The notes beneath the pieces were generated by a model. It was not told the DNA's origin, did no database searches, and saw only the letters and a list, made by a program, of their open reading frames with translations. Shown piece after piece: positions 25,895 through 35,549 of a DNA stretch of 64,000 nucleotides; within the stretch, counting starts at the first letter, position 1; every line of letters starts with the position of its first letter. This stretch comes from VMCP01 sp964592635 (GTDB lineage Bacteria; Bacteroidota; Bacteroidia; NS11-12g; UBA955), in NCBI GenBank assembly GCA_964592635.1, contig CAZQFZ010000001.1, forward strand, positions 1 through 64,000, given 5' to 3'. The position numbers and the translations under genes were made by a program.

Positions 25895-28111
25895 ATGAAC
25901 TCATCGTTGCTAGAACAAGCCCTTCAATTAGGATTGTTGAAGGAAGAATACGACAAAATCTGTCAAATACTTGATCGTGAACCCAATTTTACAGAATTAT
26001 CCATATTCTCTGTGATGTGGAGCGAACACTGTAGTTATAAAAACTCCATCGTTTGGCTGAAAACACTTCCCAAAGAAGGTAGTAAAATGTTGGCTGAAGC
26101 CGGGGAAGAAAATGCTGGTTTGGTTGACATTGGCGATGGGTTGGCTTGTTGTTTCAAAATTGAGAGTCATAATCACCCCAGTGCCATCGAACCGTATCAA
26201 GGTGCAGCAACCGGTGTGGGTGGAATTAATCGCGATATTTTTTCTATGGGTGCTCGTCCGATTGCTCAATTAAATTCTTTGCGTTTTGGCAACATCGATA
26301 CGGACCGAACAAAATGGTTGGTAAAAGGGGTTGTAAAGGGAATTGGTGATTATGGAAATGCATTCGGAATTCCAACAGTGGGTGGTGAAGTGTATTTCGA
26401 CGATTGCTACGAACAAAATATTCTGGTGAATGCCATGAGTGTTGGATTAGTGGAAGTAGGTAAGAATATCTCTGCGGGTGCCGGTTCTCCGGGTAACCCA
26501 GTCTATATTTTCGGTTCAGCAACCGGAAAAGACGGTATTCATGGTGCTGCTTTTGCTTCGAAAGATATGAGTGAAGACTCTATCAATGATTTGCCATCGG
26601 TTCAAGTGGGCGATCCTTTTTGGGAGAAATTAATCTTGGAAGCGAGCATGGAAATCATTGAAACGGGGGCCGTTGTGGGTATGCAAGACATGGGAGCTGC
26701 CGGAATAACATGCAGTACTTCCGAGATGAGTGCAAAAACCGGAGTGGGTATGGATATCCAATTGGATAAAGTGCCTATGCGTCAAGCCGATATGAAAGGA
26801 TGGGAATTGCTACTTTCTGAGAGTCAAGAACGTATGTTGGTGATTGTTGAAAAGGGCAGAGAAGCAGAAATGGAAAAAATCTTCCAAAAATGGGAGTTAA
26901 CCTACGCGCAAATCGGAATGGTAACGGATACTGGCCGAGTTCGTTATTTTATGCATGGTGAGCTAGAAGCAGATATTCCTGCACAATCGTTGGTGTTAGG
27001 CGGCGGTGCACCTGTTTACAAGAGAACGTGGAAAGAGCCTACATACATGCAGGAAATTAGTAAATTCTCCATTGATCAGGTTACGGATATTTCGTTAGAA
27101 AAAGCAAAAGAAGTTGCAGAGAAATTGATGGGATTACCCAATATTGCATCCAAACGTTGGGTGTATGAGCAATATGATTCTATGGTTGGAACGGTGAATC
27201 AATCCACCAATCGTGCATCCGATGCTGCAGTAGTAAAAATAAAAGGAACCCAGAAAAGTTTAGCACTAACGGTGGATTGCAATAGTCGCTATATTTTCGC
27301 AGACCCGAATAAAGGAACTCAAATTGCGGTATCAGAAGCGGCAAGAAATATTCGCTGTACTGGTGGTGTCCCCACGGCAATTACGAATTGTTTGAACTTT
27401 GGAAATCCTTACAATGAAGAGGTGTACTTCCAATTTAAATCTGCAATTGAAGGTATGGGAATTGCTTGTCGCAAATTCGATACTCCTGTTACGGGTGGTA
27501 ATGTGAGTTTTTATAATCAAAGTACCAACGGACAAGCGGTTTATCCAACACCAACTATTGGTATGGTTGGAATTATTGATAGTGAAGACCATATTCTCTC
27601 ATTGAATTTTAAAAACGAGGGAGATGCGATTGTATTAATCGGATCCACTAAAAATGACATTGGAAGTTCTCAATATGCTGCAAAATTATTGGGTATAGAA
27701 TATTCCAATTGCCCAGAGTTTGATCTGGATGTTGAATATCAACTGCATCAGTTTTTAGGCGATTTGGCGGGTGCTGGATTGGTAAATTCCGTTCACGATA
27801 TTTCTGAGGGAGGATTGTTTGTAGCATGTGCAGAAAGCGCAATTTCTGGCGGCAAGGGCTTTGACATTTGTTCGGATAATTCAGTTCGTTTAGATGCTTG
27901 GTTGTATGGTGAATCTCAAAGTCGTGTGGTTTTGAGTTTGGATGCCAATCAATTGAAATCTGTACAAGACCTTGCAGCCAAATACAATTTACCAGCGCTA
28001 CATATTGGCACTGTTACATCTAATGAGGTCATTGTGAATGGTGTTTCTTGGGGAAGTTTGGATTCCTTCAAGCACACGTATCAAAATGCACTTGCTGAAA
28101 AATTGGCTTAA
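25895..28111 (+). CDS. purL: Phosphoribosylformylglycinamidine synthase subunit PurL
   Basis: Fourth step of purine synthesis: FGAR, glutamine-derived ammonia and ATP give FGAM (EC 6.3.5.3). This is the small PurL type, 738 residues, which needs separate PurS and PurQ subunits; neither is in the window. Landmarks are WSEHCSYKNS (42-51), the active-site ESHNHPSAIEP with H93, GAATGVGGI, and the DMGAAGITCSTSEMS loop at about 270. The second half repeats the AIR synthase-like fold (TGGNVSFYNQ, VHDISEGGL). The ATG at 25895 is used because a GTG start at 25877 lies upstream of the probable -7 box. Confidence 0.96.
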   Translation: MNSSLLEQALQLGLLKEEYDKICQILDREPNFTELSIFSVMWSEHCSYKNSIVWLKTLPKEGSKMLAEAGEENAGLVDIGDGLACCFKIESHNHPSAIEPYQGAATGVGGINRDIFSMGARPIAQLNSLRFGNIDTDRTKWLVKGVVKGIGDYGNAFGIPTVGGEVYFDDCYEQNILVNAMSVGLVEVGKNISAGAGSPGNPVYIFGSATGKDGIHGAAFASKDMSEDSINDLPSVQVGDPFWEKLILEASMEIIETGAVVGMQDMGAAGITCSTSEMSAKTGVGMDIQLDKVPMRQADMKGWELLLSESQERMLVIVEKGREAEMEKIFQKWELTYAQIGMVTDTGRVRYFMHGELEADIPAQSLVLGGGAPVYKRTWKEPTYMQEISKFSIDQVTDISLEKAKEVAEKLMGLPNIASKRWVYEQYDSMVGTVNQSTNRASDAAVVKIKGTQKSLALTVDCNSRYIFADPNKGTQIAVSEAARNIRCTGGVPTAITNCLNFGNPYNEEVYFQFKSAIEGMGIACRKFDTPVTGGNVSFYNQSTNGQAVYPTPTIGMVGIIDSEDHILSLNFKNEGDAIVLIGSTKNDIGSSQYAAKLLGIEYSNCPEFDLDVEYQLHQFLGDLAGAGLVNSVHDISEGGLFVACAESAISGGKGFDICSDNSVRLDAWLYGESQSRVVLSLDANQLKSVQDLAAKYNLPALHIGTVTSNEVIVNGVSWGSLDSFKHTYQNALAEKLA

Positions 28112-28127
28112 TTTTCTAAATTCAACT

Positions 28128-28159
28128 AAATCCGATTTCAAAGTTGGAGCGGATTTTTA
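28128..28159 (+). terminator. Possible purL terminator
   Basis: AAATCCG (28128-28134) and CGGATTT (28150-28156) form a 7-bp stem with a 15-base loop, followed by a short T-rich tail. It lies 16 bases after the purL stop. Confidence 0.45.
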
Positions 28160-28183
28160 TAAACAACACGGCATAGCATAATT

Positions 28184-29317
28184 ATGGCACTCAGTTTTTG
28201 GGAACAACGGTGGCTCGATAAAGCCGATATTGTAATTGTAGGCGCAGGATTAGTGGGCTTACAAACATCAATTGCTTTAAAGGAAAAATTCCCTCATAAA
28301 AAGGTATGGGTGTTGGAATCGTCGGTTATGGGGGATGCCGCATCGATGAGAAATGCAGGATTTGCTTGTTTCGGTTCTGCCGGAGAAATCTTAGACGATG
28401 CGAGTCGTATGGGAATAGACAGTGCACTTTCGCTGTATGGAAAGCGTTACAATGGTCTGCAAAAATTGAAATCCAAATACGGTGAAACCATCCTCGGTTA
28501 TGAAAACTCAGGTGGCAATGAAATATTCGAAAATAATGCACAATTCGATGATGTAGCTTCCAAAATCGATGATCTAAATCACGGGTTGAAGCAGTTTCAC
28601 GAAACGAATGCCTTTAAAATTAAGGATATAACAAAATTGGGTATGAAGGTGCATTCTCAATCCATTTTTTCACCCTTAGAAGGGGCATTGCAATCGCATC
28701 TTTTATACGAAACCGTTAGAAAGCATGCCATCAGTGAAGGGGTTGAAATAATGAGTGGGGTTAAGGTTATTGCACTGAATCAAAATCCCTCGAAAAAATG
28801 GGAATTGGAATGTGAAAATCAGGGACAAAACCATAATCGATTCCAAATAGTGGCCCAGAAACTAGTGGTTTGCACCAATGGTTACACCAAATTGTTGTTG
28901 CAAGACGAAGATGTTCTACCTGCGAGAGGGCAAGTATTGGTTACAAAACCGATCCCTGAATTGACGTTTAGAGGGATATTTCACGCCGATAAAGGATATA
29001 TATATTTTAGGTCGTTGGGTTCTAGGATTTTAATTGGAGGAGCGAGAAATTTGGCATTCGAAACGGAACAAACTACGGTTTCTGAATCCAATAATGAGTT
29101 GGTTGAGGCATTGAAAAATTGGCTTTCGAATATTATCGTACCGTATGCGGCCGTTGAAATTGACACACAGTGGGCGGGAATAATGGGTATGTCTGAAAGC
29201 AGACTTCCAATAATTGAACAACGAGATGAAAATTTGTATTTGGCCGTGCGTATGGGTGGAATGGGAGTTGCTTTAAGTGCATTGGTTGCAGAGGAAGTAG
29301 CAAGTTTGGTTGATTAA
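28184..29317 (+). CDS. FAD-dependent oxidoreductase, DAO/glycine oxidase-like
   Basis: A 377-residue flavoprotein of the DAO fold. The dinucleotide-binding motif VIVGAGLVGLQTSIAL lies at about 17-32, followed by the acidic end of the second strand (WVLESS). The segment ASMRNAGFACFGSAGE resembles the family's SxRNxG flavin-contact loop. VVCTNGYTKLL and a late GGARNL match the second FAD half, and MGGMGVALSALVAEE forms the C-terminal part. Such enzymes oxidise amines or amino acids, but the substrate is not predictable here. Standalone, between purL and the PolX-like gene. Confidence 0.82.
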   Translation: MALSFWEQRWLDKADIVIVGAGLVGLQTSIALKEKFPHKKVWVLESSVMGDAASMRNAGFACFGSAGEILDDASRMGIDSALSLYGKRYNGLQKLKSKYGETILGYENSGGNEIFENNAQFDDVASKIDDLNHGLKQFHETNAFKIKDITKLGMKVHSQSIFSPLEGALQSHLLYETVRKHAISEGVEIMSGVKVIALNQNPSKKWELECENQGQNHNRFQIVAQKLVVCTNGYTKLLLQDEDVLPARGQVLVTKPIPELTFRGIFHADKGYIYFRSLGSRILIGGARNLAFETEQTTVSESNNELVEALKNWLSNIIVPYAAVEIDTQWAGIMGMSESRLPIIEQRDENLYLAVRMGGMGVALSALVAEEVASLVD

Positions 29318-29358
29318 TTGATACGAGTGTTGTAACTTCACGTCAAATCTTTTAAAAG

Positions 29359-31089
29359 ATGACTGACAACTCTGCCATATTAACCCAATTAAATTTATAC
29401 GCTAAATTGGGTGAGTTACATGGGCTTAACGCCTTTAAAATCAAAGCATATTCCAATGCAGCGTTCAATTTAAAGAAAGTAAAAGAACCCTATTTGCAGT
29501 TTTCTGATGCAGAATTGTTGGCATTTCCAGGAGTGGGGAAAGGGGTAGTTGAAAGCATACGAGAAATAGGCGCTAAGGGCACCTTTGGTGATTTGGAGAA
29601 ATTGTTGGAAGTTACACCTTCAGGTATTGTTGACATGCTTCAAATAAAAGGGTTAGGGCCGAAGAAAGTCTCTACTATTTGGAAAGAAATGGAGATTGAT
29701 TCAGTTGCCGATTTGTTGGATGCTTGTAGGCAGAATCGTTTAGTAGAGGCCAAAGGATTCGGGCTAAAAACCCAGGCAGAGGTAGCTCATGCAATTGAGT
29801 TTTCGATGGTTTCTCAAGGAAGTTGGCATTATGCACGATTGCTCAATCCGGCCAATGATTTAATTTCTGAAATCAAGTCTAACTTCCCCCAAAACAGAAC
29901 AGAAATTACCGGTGAAATGCGCCGATGTGCAACCACATTATCTCGAATTCAAATGATAACGGATATATCATCTGTGGAATTGACGGAATATTTGGTTCAA
30001 AATAATAAAGAAATAGAAGATGGCAGTAAAACCCCGTTGCATCCAGATTCTGTTGAAAGCTCAAGCAGCACTATGGTCGCTTCTCAAGATGGGGTGGAAT
30101 TGAAATTGATATTATTGGGACAATACCCCGTTTCTATATACTGTGTTTCCAAACAGGATTTTGAACAAAAGCATTTTGAAATTACGGGTTCTGCTGAACA
30201 TTTGCGCAAATTGGGCTATGTATTGGGAAGTTCAACATTTATATCGGAAGAGCACGTTTACCAAAAACAAGGTGTTGAATTTGTGATACCTGAACAACGT
30301 GAAGGGTTGGACGAATTGGAATCGGACTATTTGCGCGGCGAGTTCATTGAGTTTTGGCACTTGAAAGGGGTTTTACATAACCATACAACGTATTCTGATG
30401 GCCTGAATTCTCTCAAAGAAATGGCTGAACATGCGCGATACGAAAAATACCAATACTTGGGAATTTGCGATCATTCTCGATCAGCTGGTTATGCAAACGG
30501 TCTCAGCTCGGAGCGATTGATTGCTCAAATGAAAGAAATTGATGAATTGAATGAACATTTGGCTCCTTTTAAAATTTTCAAAGGTGTGGAAAGTGATATT
30601 TTAGCAGATGGCAGTTTGGATTATCCCGATGAAGTTCTCAAACTCTTGGACTTTGTGGTGGCTTCCATTCATAGTGGATTGAAAATGGATCAAGAAAAAG
30701 CGGAAATGAGACTGATTCGTGCCATAGAAAATCCGTTTACTACCATTTTAGGACATCCCACAGGGCGGCTTTTACTGCTTCGTGAAGGGTATCCTATTAA
30801 CCATCAGCGAATTATTGATGCTTGTGCTGCAAATGATGTCGTTGTAGAATTAAATGCCCATCCATACAGATTGGATATTGATTGGAAATGGTTGCAATAT
30901 GCACAAAAAAAAGGCGTAAAAATTAGTATAAATCCGGATGCCCATGAAAAATCGGGTTACGGTGATATGTATTTCGGTACACTTGCTGCTCGTAAGGGCG
31001 GATTATTGGTTCAAAATACGCTGAATGCCTTGTCGATGGATGAGTTTGAGGCGTTTTTGGAACTAAGAAGAATCAAAAAAGGGTTTTGA
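29359..31089 (+). CDS. PolX-like protein with degenerate polymerase domain and PHP phosphoesterase domain
   Basis: Bacterial PolX architecture at normal length (576 residues): a helix-hairpin-helix domain at 1-150 (FPGVGKGVVESI, IKGLGPKKVSTIW), a nucleotidyltransferase palm at about 155-310, and a PHP domain from about 335. In the palm the motif expected as GEmRRG...GDIDIL reads GEMRRCATTLSRIQMI, so both metal-binding acids are lost (Arg and Gln). The third acid, normally in a VDLR-like strand, is Lys (GVELKLILL). The PHP metal ligands look intact: HNHTTYSDG, CDHSRS, the KGVESDI glutamate, SIHSG, GHPTG and NPDAHE. It therefore probably acts as a 3'-5' exonuclease or phosphoesterase. It overlaps the next gene by one base. 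Confidence 0.88.
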   Translation: MTDNSAILTQLNLYAKLGELHGLNAFKIKAYSNAAFNLKKVKEPYLQFSDAELLAFPGVGKGVVESIREIGAKGTFGDLEKLLEVTPSGIVDMLQIKGLGPKKVSTIWKEMEIDSVADLLDACRQNRLVEAKGFGLKTQAEVAHAIEFSMVSQGSWHYARLLNPANDLISEIKSNFPQNRTEITGEMRRCATTLSRIQMITDISSVELTEYLVQNNKEIEDGSKTPLHPDSVESSSSTMVASQDGVELKLILLGQYPVSIYCVSKQDFEQKHFEITGSAEHLRKLGYVLGSSTFISEEHVYQKQGVEFVIPEQREGLDELESDYLRGEFIEFWHLKGVLHNHTTYSDGLNSLKEMAEHARYEKYQYLGICDHSRSAGYANGLSSERLIAQMKEIDELNEHLAPFKIFKGVESDILADGSLDYPDEVLKLLDFVVASIHSGLKMDQEKAEMRLIRAIENPFTTILGHPTGRLLLLREGYPINHQRIIDACAANDVVVELNAHPYRLDIDWKWLQYAQKKGVKISINPDAHEKSGYGDMYFGTLAARKGGLLVQNTLNALSMDEFEAFLELRRIKKGF

Positions 31090-32201
31090 TGAGGATTCTA
31101 ATTGTTCGCTTTAGTTCTATTGGTGATATTGTATTGTGTACGCCAGTTTTTCGTTGGATTAAGCAAAATTATCCAAACGCCGAATTGCATTTTCTGACCA
31201 AGGGGAAGTTCAAACAGGTTGTAAATGGAAATCCATATATTGATCATCTAATTGAATGGGAAAATCGGACTCAGCGGTCGGAAATGTTCGAAACCGACTA
31301 TGATTTTTTGGTGGATTTGCACAATAATCTTCGAAGTCGAATGGTTAAATTGCGACTATGGAGCGTGCCCAATCGTTCCTTACCAAAACAGAATTTACAG
31401 AAAATAGCACTGGTTTTAAGTTCCAAAGGAAGTTGGGGTAAATGGATTTTGGGTTCATCTTGGATTCGTCGAATATTGTTTGATTTTTCGGGGGATGTAA
31501 ATTCGAGTACAAAGGGAATTGATCGCACGGATGTTTACTGGGGAGATGGTTCCAATTCAGTGGGTAATAAACCGGCTGTATCGAATATTGTGACCCGAAA
31601 TTTAAGTTTGCTGACCCATTTGGGTTTGGATTTGGAAAATTTGCAAAACGCAGATCGTTTTTTGGATTTTTTTATTGAAAATCCAAAGACGAGCATTGAA
31701 CTACCGGAAAAGTTCGTTGCTCTGGTTCTGGGTGGAACGTATGCAACCAAACAAATGCCACTAGAATTGTTGGAATCCATCATAAATAAAGTTAATTCGC
31801 GGGTGGTGTTATTAGGTGGTCCAAACGAATCAAAATTGTCGGAACAATTGATGTTGCAATTCCCCGATAAATTGTTGAACTTTTGTGGCCAATTAAATTT
31901 AAACGATTCTGCCTGGTTGGCAAAACAGTCGCAAGTAGTACTTTCAGGCGACACCGGAATGGCGCATATTGCTGCTGCTTTGGGCTGCAATTTGGTGATG
32001 ATATGGGGAAACACAGTACCCGAGTTTGGCATGTCTCCTCCTGTAAGAAACACGGCTAACGTACATCATTTTAATGTCTTAGATTTAGATTGCAGGCCCT
32101 GTTCTAAGCTGGGTTATTCTGAATGTCCTCAAAAACATTTCAGGTGCATGAAGAACCAAGATATTGACGGCATAAGTGCTGTAGTTGAAAATTATTTATA
32201 A
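31089..32201 (+). CDS. Glycosyltransferase family 9 protein, heptosyltransferase-like
   Basis: GT9 enzyme of the ADP-heptose:LPS heptosyltransferase type, acting at the inner face of the membrane in lipopolysaccharide core or related glycan synthesis. The opening MRILIVRFSSIGDIVLCTPV is the family N-terminus with the SSIGD motif. The C-terminal half has the nucleotide-sugar site (VVLLGGPNES, then SGDTGMAHIAAALGC and MIWGNT). The last part contains several cysteines (CRPCSKLGYSECPQ), as in many members. The ATG at 31089 overlaps the TGA of the upstream PolX-like gene, implying translational coupling although the two functions are unrelated. Confidence 0.9.
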   Translation: MRILIVRFSSIGDIVLCTPVFRWIKQNYPNAELHFLTKGKFKQVVNGNPYIDHLIEWENRTQRSEMFETDYDFLVDLHNNLRSRMVKLRLWSVPNRSLPKQNLQKIALVLSSKGSWGKWILGSSWIRRILFDFSGDVNSSTKGIDRTDVYWGDGSNSVGNKPAVSNIVTRNLSLLTHLGLDLENLQNADRFLDFFIENPKTSIELPEKFVALVLGGTYATKQMPLELLESIINKVNSRVVLLGGPNESKLSEQLMLQFPDKLLNFCGQLNLNDSAWLAKQSQVVLSGDTGMAHIAAALGCNLVMIWGNTVPEFGMSPPVRNTANVHHFNVLDLDCRPCSKLGYSECPQKHFRCMKNQDIDGISAVVENYL

Positions 32202-32258
32202 ACCATTATTAGATAGCGTGAAACATAGAATTTTTCGTTATTTTCGCAACCTTAAAAA

Positions 32259-32266
32259 TAAATTTG
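32259..32266 (+). promoter_or_regulatory. TAAATTTG -7 box before secDF
   Basis: TAAATTTG ends 26 bases before the ATG at 32293. No consensus TTG at the proper spacing; a TTTCG stretch is near. A plain short leader follows. Confidence 0.35.
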
Positions 32267-32292
32267 CATCAATTAGTATTTAATAAGAAATA

Positions 32293-35247
32293 ATGAAAAA
32301 CAATAAATCGCTTGTAGTTTTTTCCATCGTTCTGGCGCTAGCTTCTTTATTCCAATTGAGCTTTACATTTAAAGCTAGAGGGTTTGAGCGCGAAGCAAAA
32401 GAATTTGCGGCTAAGAAAGCCAAGATGGGATTCAGTGAAAAGGATGCTTATCGTCGTTACATTGACAGTTTAGGTAACAAACCCTATTACAATTTCTTGG
32501 GAATGGTGGACTACACCTACTTTGAATGTAAACAAAAAGAGATCAATTTAGGTCTTGATTTACGCGGTGGTATGAACGTAATCTTGGAAGTAGAGAAAGA
32601 TGCTATTATTAAGGTTTTGGCAAACGATCCTACAGATTCAGATATGTTGAAGGCTTTGGAAATGGCAAACGTTGAGGAGCGCGACAAAGGAACTGAATAC
32701 GTAACGGCTTTTGTTAACTCATTTAAAGCGGTTGCGAAAGACCGTAAATTGGCAGTATTGTTTGTAAAGGGGAATACTTCTTCTATTCAATCTGATGCAA
32801 CCGAGGCACAAGTAATCAATTATCTAAGAAGTTCTATTTCTACTGCGGTTTCTAACGTGAAATCGGTTGTTGAAAAACGTATCAACCAAGCGAATGTAAC
32901 TCAACCTGTTGTTCAAGAGGTTGATGGTGGTCGAATCAGTGTTGAATTACCTGGTGTTGACAATCCTCGCAGAATGGAAGAATTGGTAGAAAAGAGTGCG
33001 GCACTTGAATTTTATGAAGTGTACAGTGGGGCAGAAGGTGTACGTATATTAAACAATTTGTTGAAAGCAGGTAACACGGCTTCTGTGGCTGCAATTGAAA
33101 ACACTGTGGCTGATACTACGGTTAAAGATAGTTTAAATGCTAATGATTCTGTTGCTTCTTCTGAAGTTGCAAGCTCAAATAACAATAAGAAAAATGCTTT
33201 GGCAGCCATTTTGAAGCCATTTGGTAGAGGTGAAGGTCCAGTGGTAGCTAGTATCAAAGGCGGTGATCGTGAGTTATTAGAGAAAATTTTAACTCAAGAA
33301 CAATTCAAATCGATTTTAGAACCATCGGTAAAAGTAGCTTACAGTGCTAAGCCAGCAGATTACGATGCTTCTGGAAAAGAAGTAGTTAATTCAGATGAAT
33401 ACTTTGTGTATTTCTTGAAAAGAGATCGCGACGGCAACGCCGCACTAGCATCAGGTGATGAAAACATCATCGAAGATGCACGCGAAAACACCAATCAAAC
33501 AGGTCAAATTGAAGTAACAATGCAGATGACAGCTTCAGCTGCTTCTCAATGGGCTCAAGTAACCGGTGCTAACATTGGTAAGTATATCGCAATCGTGTTG
33601 GATAATCGTGTTTATTCAGCTCCCGTGGTAAATCAAAAAATCACAGGGGGTAATTCTCAAATCAGTGGAAACTTTGATATTCGTGAAGCTCAAGATTTAG
33701 CAAACGTATTGAAAGCGGGTAAATTACCTGCTCCTGCACGTATCGTTGCTTCTGAAATCGTAGGACCTTCTTTGGGAGATGCTTCTATCAAACAAGGTTT
33801 AAACTCTTTGTTAATTGGCTTCTTGTCAGTTATCGTATTTATGGTGTTGTATTACAACCGTGCTGGTTGGATTTCCATCGTTGCGGTTCTAGGTAACGTA
33901 TTCTTGATTATGGGAGTGTTAAGTAGTTTAGGTGCTGCATTGACATTACCAGGTATGGCAGGTATCATCTTAACGGTAGGTATGGCCGTTGACGCGAACG
34001 TATTGATTTACGAACGTATTAAAGATGAATTATCGCAAGGCAAAGGTTTGCGTTCAGCTATTGATCTAGGATTCAAACATGCATTGAGCGCGATTATCGA
34101 TTCTAACATCACTACATTATTGGCTGGTTTTATTTTGACCTTCGCAGGTTCTGGCCCAGCTTACGGATTTGCTGTTATCTTAGTTATAGGTATTTTCAGT
34201 TCTATGTTTACGGCATTGTTCATCACTCGTTTGATGTTAGAACGCCGTGTAGCGAAAGGGAAGAGCATTTCATTTGACACCACTTGGAACAAGAACTTCC
34301 TTAAAGGTAAAAATATTGATTTCGTTGGAAATCGTAAAAAGTATTATATCGTATCTGCTTTGGTAATCGCCGCTGGTGTTGTTGCATTTATTTCAAAAGG
34401 AGGAATTTCAACCGGTATCGATTTCAAGGGTGGTAACGCCTTTGTAATACAATTTGATGCGAGTAAGTCTTATGGTACAGAAGATATCAAAAAAGCGTTG
34501 GATGAAAAATTGGAAGGTTCCAGCAATGAAGTTAAATCATTTGGATCTGAAGGTCAGTTTAAAATTGTAACAACGTACAAGTTCAAAGAAGCAACCAAAG
34601 AAGCTCGTAAGCAAGTTGAAACAGATTTATTGGCTGCATTAAATGGTTTTGAATTAGTAAACTCAGAAGACACTCAAAGTCCAGTTTTACAAACTACAAG
34701 TGTTGGTGCTTCTATTGCAACTGAAACTAGAAACAAAAGTACCTTCTTAGTGATCTTGACTATTGTTGGTATCTTCTTATATATAGTGTTGCGATTCAGA
34801 AGCGTATCTTATGGAATTGGAGCTACAATTGCATTGATCCACGATATTGCGGTAGTGTTGAGTGTTTTCGCAATCATTGACGGCTACATGCCTTTTGCAA
34901 CCGAGTTTGATCAGCATTTGATTGCTGCATTATTAACATTGTTAGGTTACTCCATCAATGATACGGTGATTGTGTTTGACCGTATTCGTGAGTTTATGGG
35001 CGAAAATCGCGGTAGTTTGAATGATGAAAAACTTATCAATACAGCAATTAACGATACATTAAGTCGTACGATAATTACTGCAGCAACTGTATTCTTTGTA
35101 TTGTTGGTATTATTCATCATTGGTGGTGATGCATTGAAAGGATTCTCATTGGCATTGTTAATCGGTGTTATCGTGGGTACTTATTCTTCAATCTGCATCG
35201 CAACTCCAATTGTTGTTGACGTAAATTCTAAGAAAAAAGAAAAATAA
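32293..35247 (+). CDS. secDF: Protein translocase SecDF, fused
   Basis: Inner-membrane Sec accessory protein that uses the proton gradient to pull proteins out of SecYEG. SecD and SecF are fused into one 984-residue chain, as is usual in Bacteroidota. The SecD half has a first helix (9-27), the LGLDLRGG motif at 86-93, a long periplasmic domain with an Asn/Ser-rich insert near 275-305, and five helices from about 510 (AGIILTVGMAVDANVLIYER). The SecF half starts at about 670 with the TGIDFKGG motif near 710 and the late GYSINDTVIVFDRIRE segment. Monocistronic, with a strong terminator directly downstream. Codon use is of the highly expressed type. Confidence 0.96.
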   Translation: MKNNKSLVVFSIVLALASLFQLSFTFKARGFEREAKEFAAKKAKMGFSEKDAYRRYIDSLGNKPYYNFLGMVDYTYFECKQKEINLGLDLRGGMNVILEVEKDAIIKVLANDPTDSDMLKALEMANVEERDKGTEYVTAFVNSFKAVAKDRKLAVLFVKGNTSSIQSDATEAQVINYLRSSISTAVSNVKSVVEKRINQANVTQPVVQEVDGGRISVELPGVDNPRRMEELVEKSAALEFYEVYSGAEGVRILNNLLKAGNTASVAAIENTVADTTVKDSLNANDSVASSEVASSNNNKKNALAAILKPFGRGEGPVVASIKGGDRELLEKILTQEQFKSILEPSVKVAYSAKPADYDASGKEVVNSDEYFVYFLKRDRDGNAALASGDENIIEDARENTNQTGQIEVTMQMTASAASQWAQVTGANIGKYIAIVLDNRVYSAPVVNQKITGGNSQISGNFDIREAQDLANVLKAGKLPAPARIVASEIVGPSLGDASIKQGLNSLLIGFLSVIVFMVLYYNRAGWISIVAVLGNVFLIMGVLSSLGAALTLPGMAGIILTVGMAVDANVLIYERIKDELSQGKGLRSAIDLGFKHALSAIIDSNITTLLAGFILTFAGSGPAYGFAVILVIGIFSSMFTALFITRLMLERRVAKGKSISFDTTWNKNFLKGKNIDFVGNRKKYYIVSALVIAAGVVAFISKGGISTGIDFKGGNAFVIQFDASKSYGTEDIKKALDEKLEGSSNEVKSFGSEGQFKIVTTYKFKEATKEARKQVETDLLAALNGFELVNSEDTQSPVLQTTSVGASIATETRNKSTFLVILTIVGIFLYIVLRFRSVSYGIGATIALIHDIAVVLSVFAIIDGYMPFATEFDQHLIAALLTLLGYSINDTVIVFDRIREFMGENRGSLNDEKLINTAINDTLSRTIITAATVFFVLLVLFIIGGDALKGFSLALLIGVIVGTYSSICIATPIVVDVNSKKKEK

Positions 35248-35270
35248 TCCTTGCACCTTGCGAGTCAATA

Positions 35271-35304
35271 AAGAGCGGGGTGTAAAAACCCCGCTCTTTT
35301 TTTT
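35271..35304 (+). terminator. secDF terminator
   Basis: AAGAGCGGGG (35271-35280) and CCCCGCTCTT (35289-35298) form a perfect 10-bp stem with an eight-base loop, followed by an uninterrupted T run. Strong intrinsic terminator 23 bp after the secDF stop. Confidence 0.9.
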
Positions 35305-35400
35305 GATTTTTTTGAAGATGGTCATTGAAATAGTGCAAACCCCATTACTACAAAATAACTGAAAAAAAATACCCCCAAAATACTGCGTTTTTTTATTTCT

Positions 35401-35521
35401 GATCACAAATTAAGCGGTCTCTGGAATGTGGCAGTGAATTGTTTCTGATCACAAATTAAGTGGTCTCTGGAATGTGGCAGTGAATTGATTTTGATCACAT
35501 TAAGTGGACACCGGAAAAAAT
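35401..35521. repeat. Three tandem copies of a 46-bp repeat
   Basis: Units start at 35401, 35447 and 35493, each opening with GATCACA. The first two are nearly identical over 46 bp (GATCACAAATTAAG then GGTCTCTGGAATGTGGCAG). The third is shortened to GATCACATTAAGTGGACACC and then diverges. This lies in the 302-bp gap between secDF and lysA, just before lysA. It does not look coding. It could be a remnant of a mobile element end with several transposase-binding sites, or a protein-binding array for lysA control. Confidence 0.7.
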
Positions 35522-35549
35522 ATTGACTTGAAAGAATCCCAAAAGAGAA

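Noticed and set aside
31535..32053. Minus-strand open frame of 172 codons inside the GT9 gene
   Set aside because: It lies wholly antisense to a clear glycosyltransferase and has no recognisable domain or signal.
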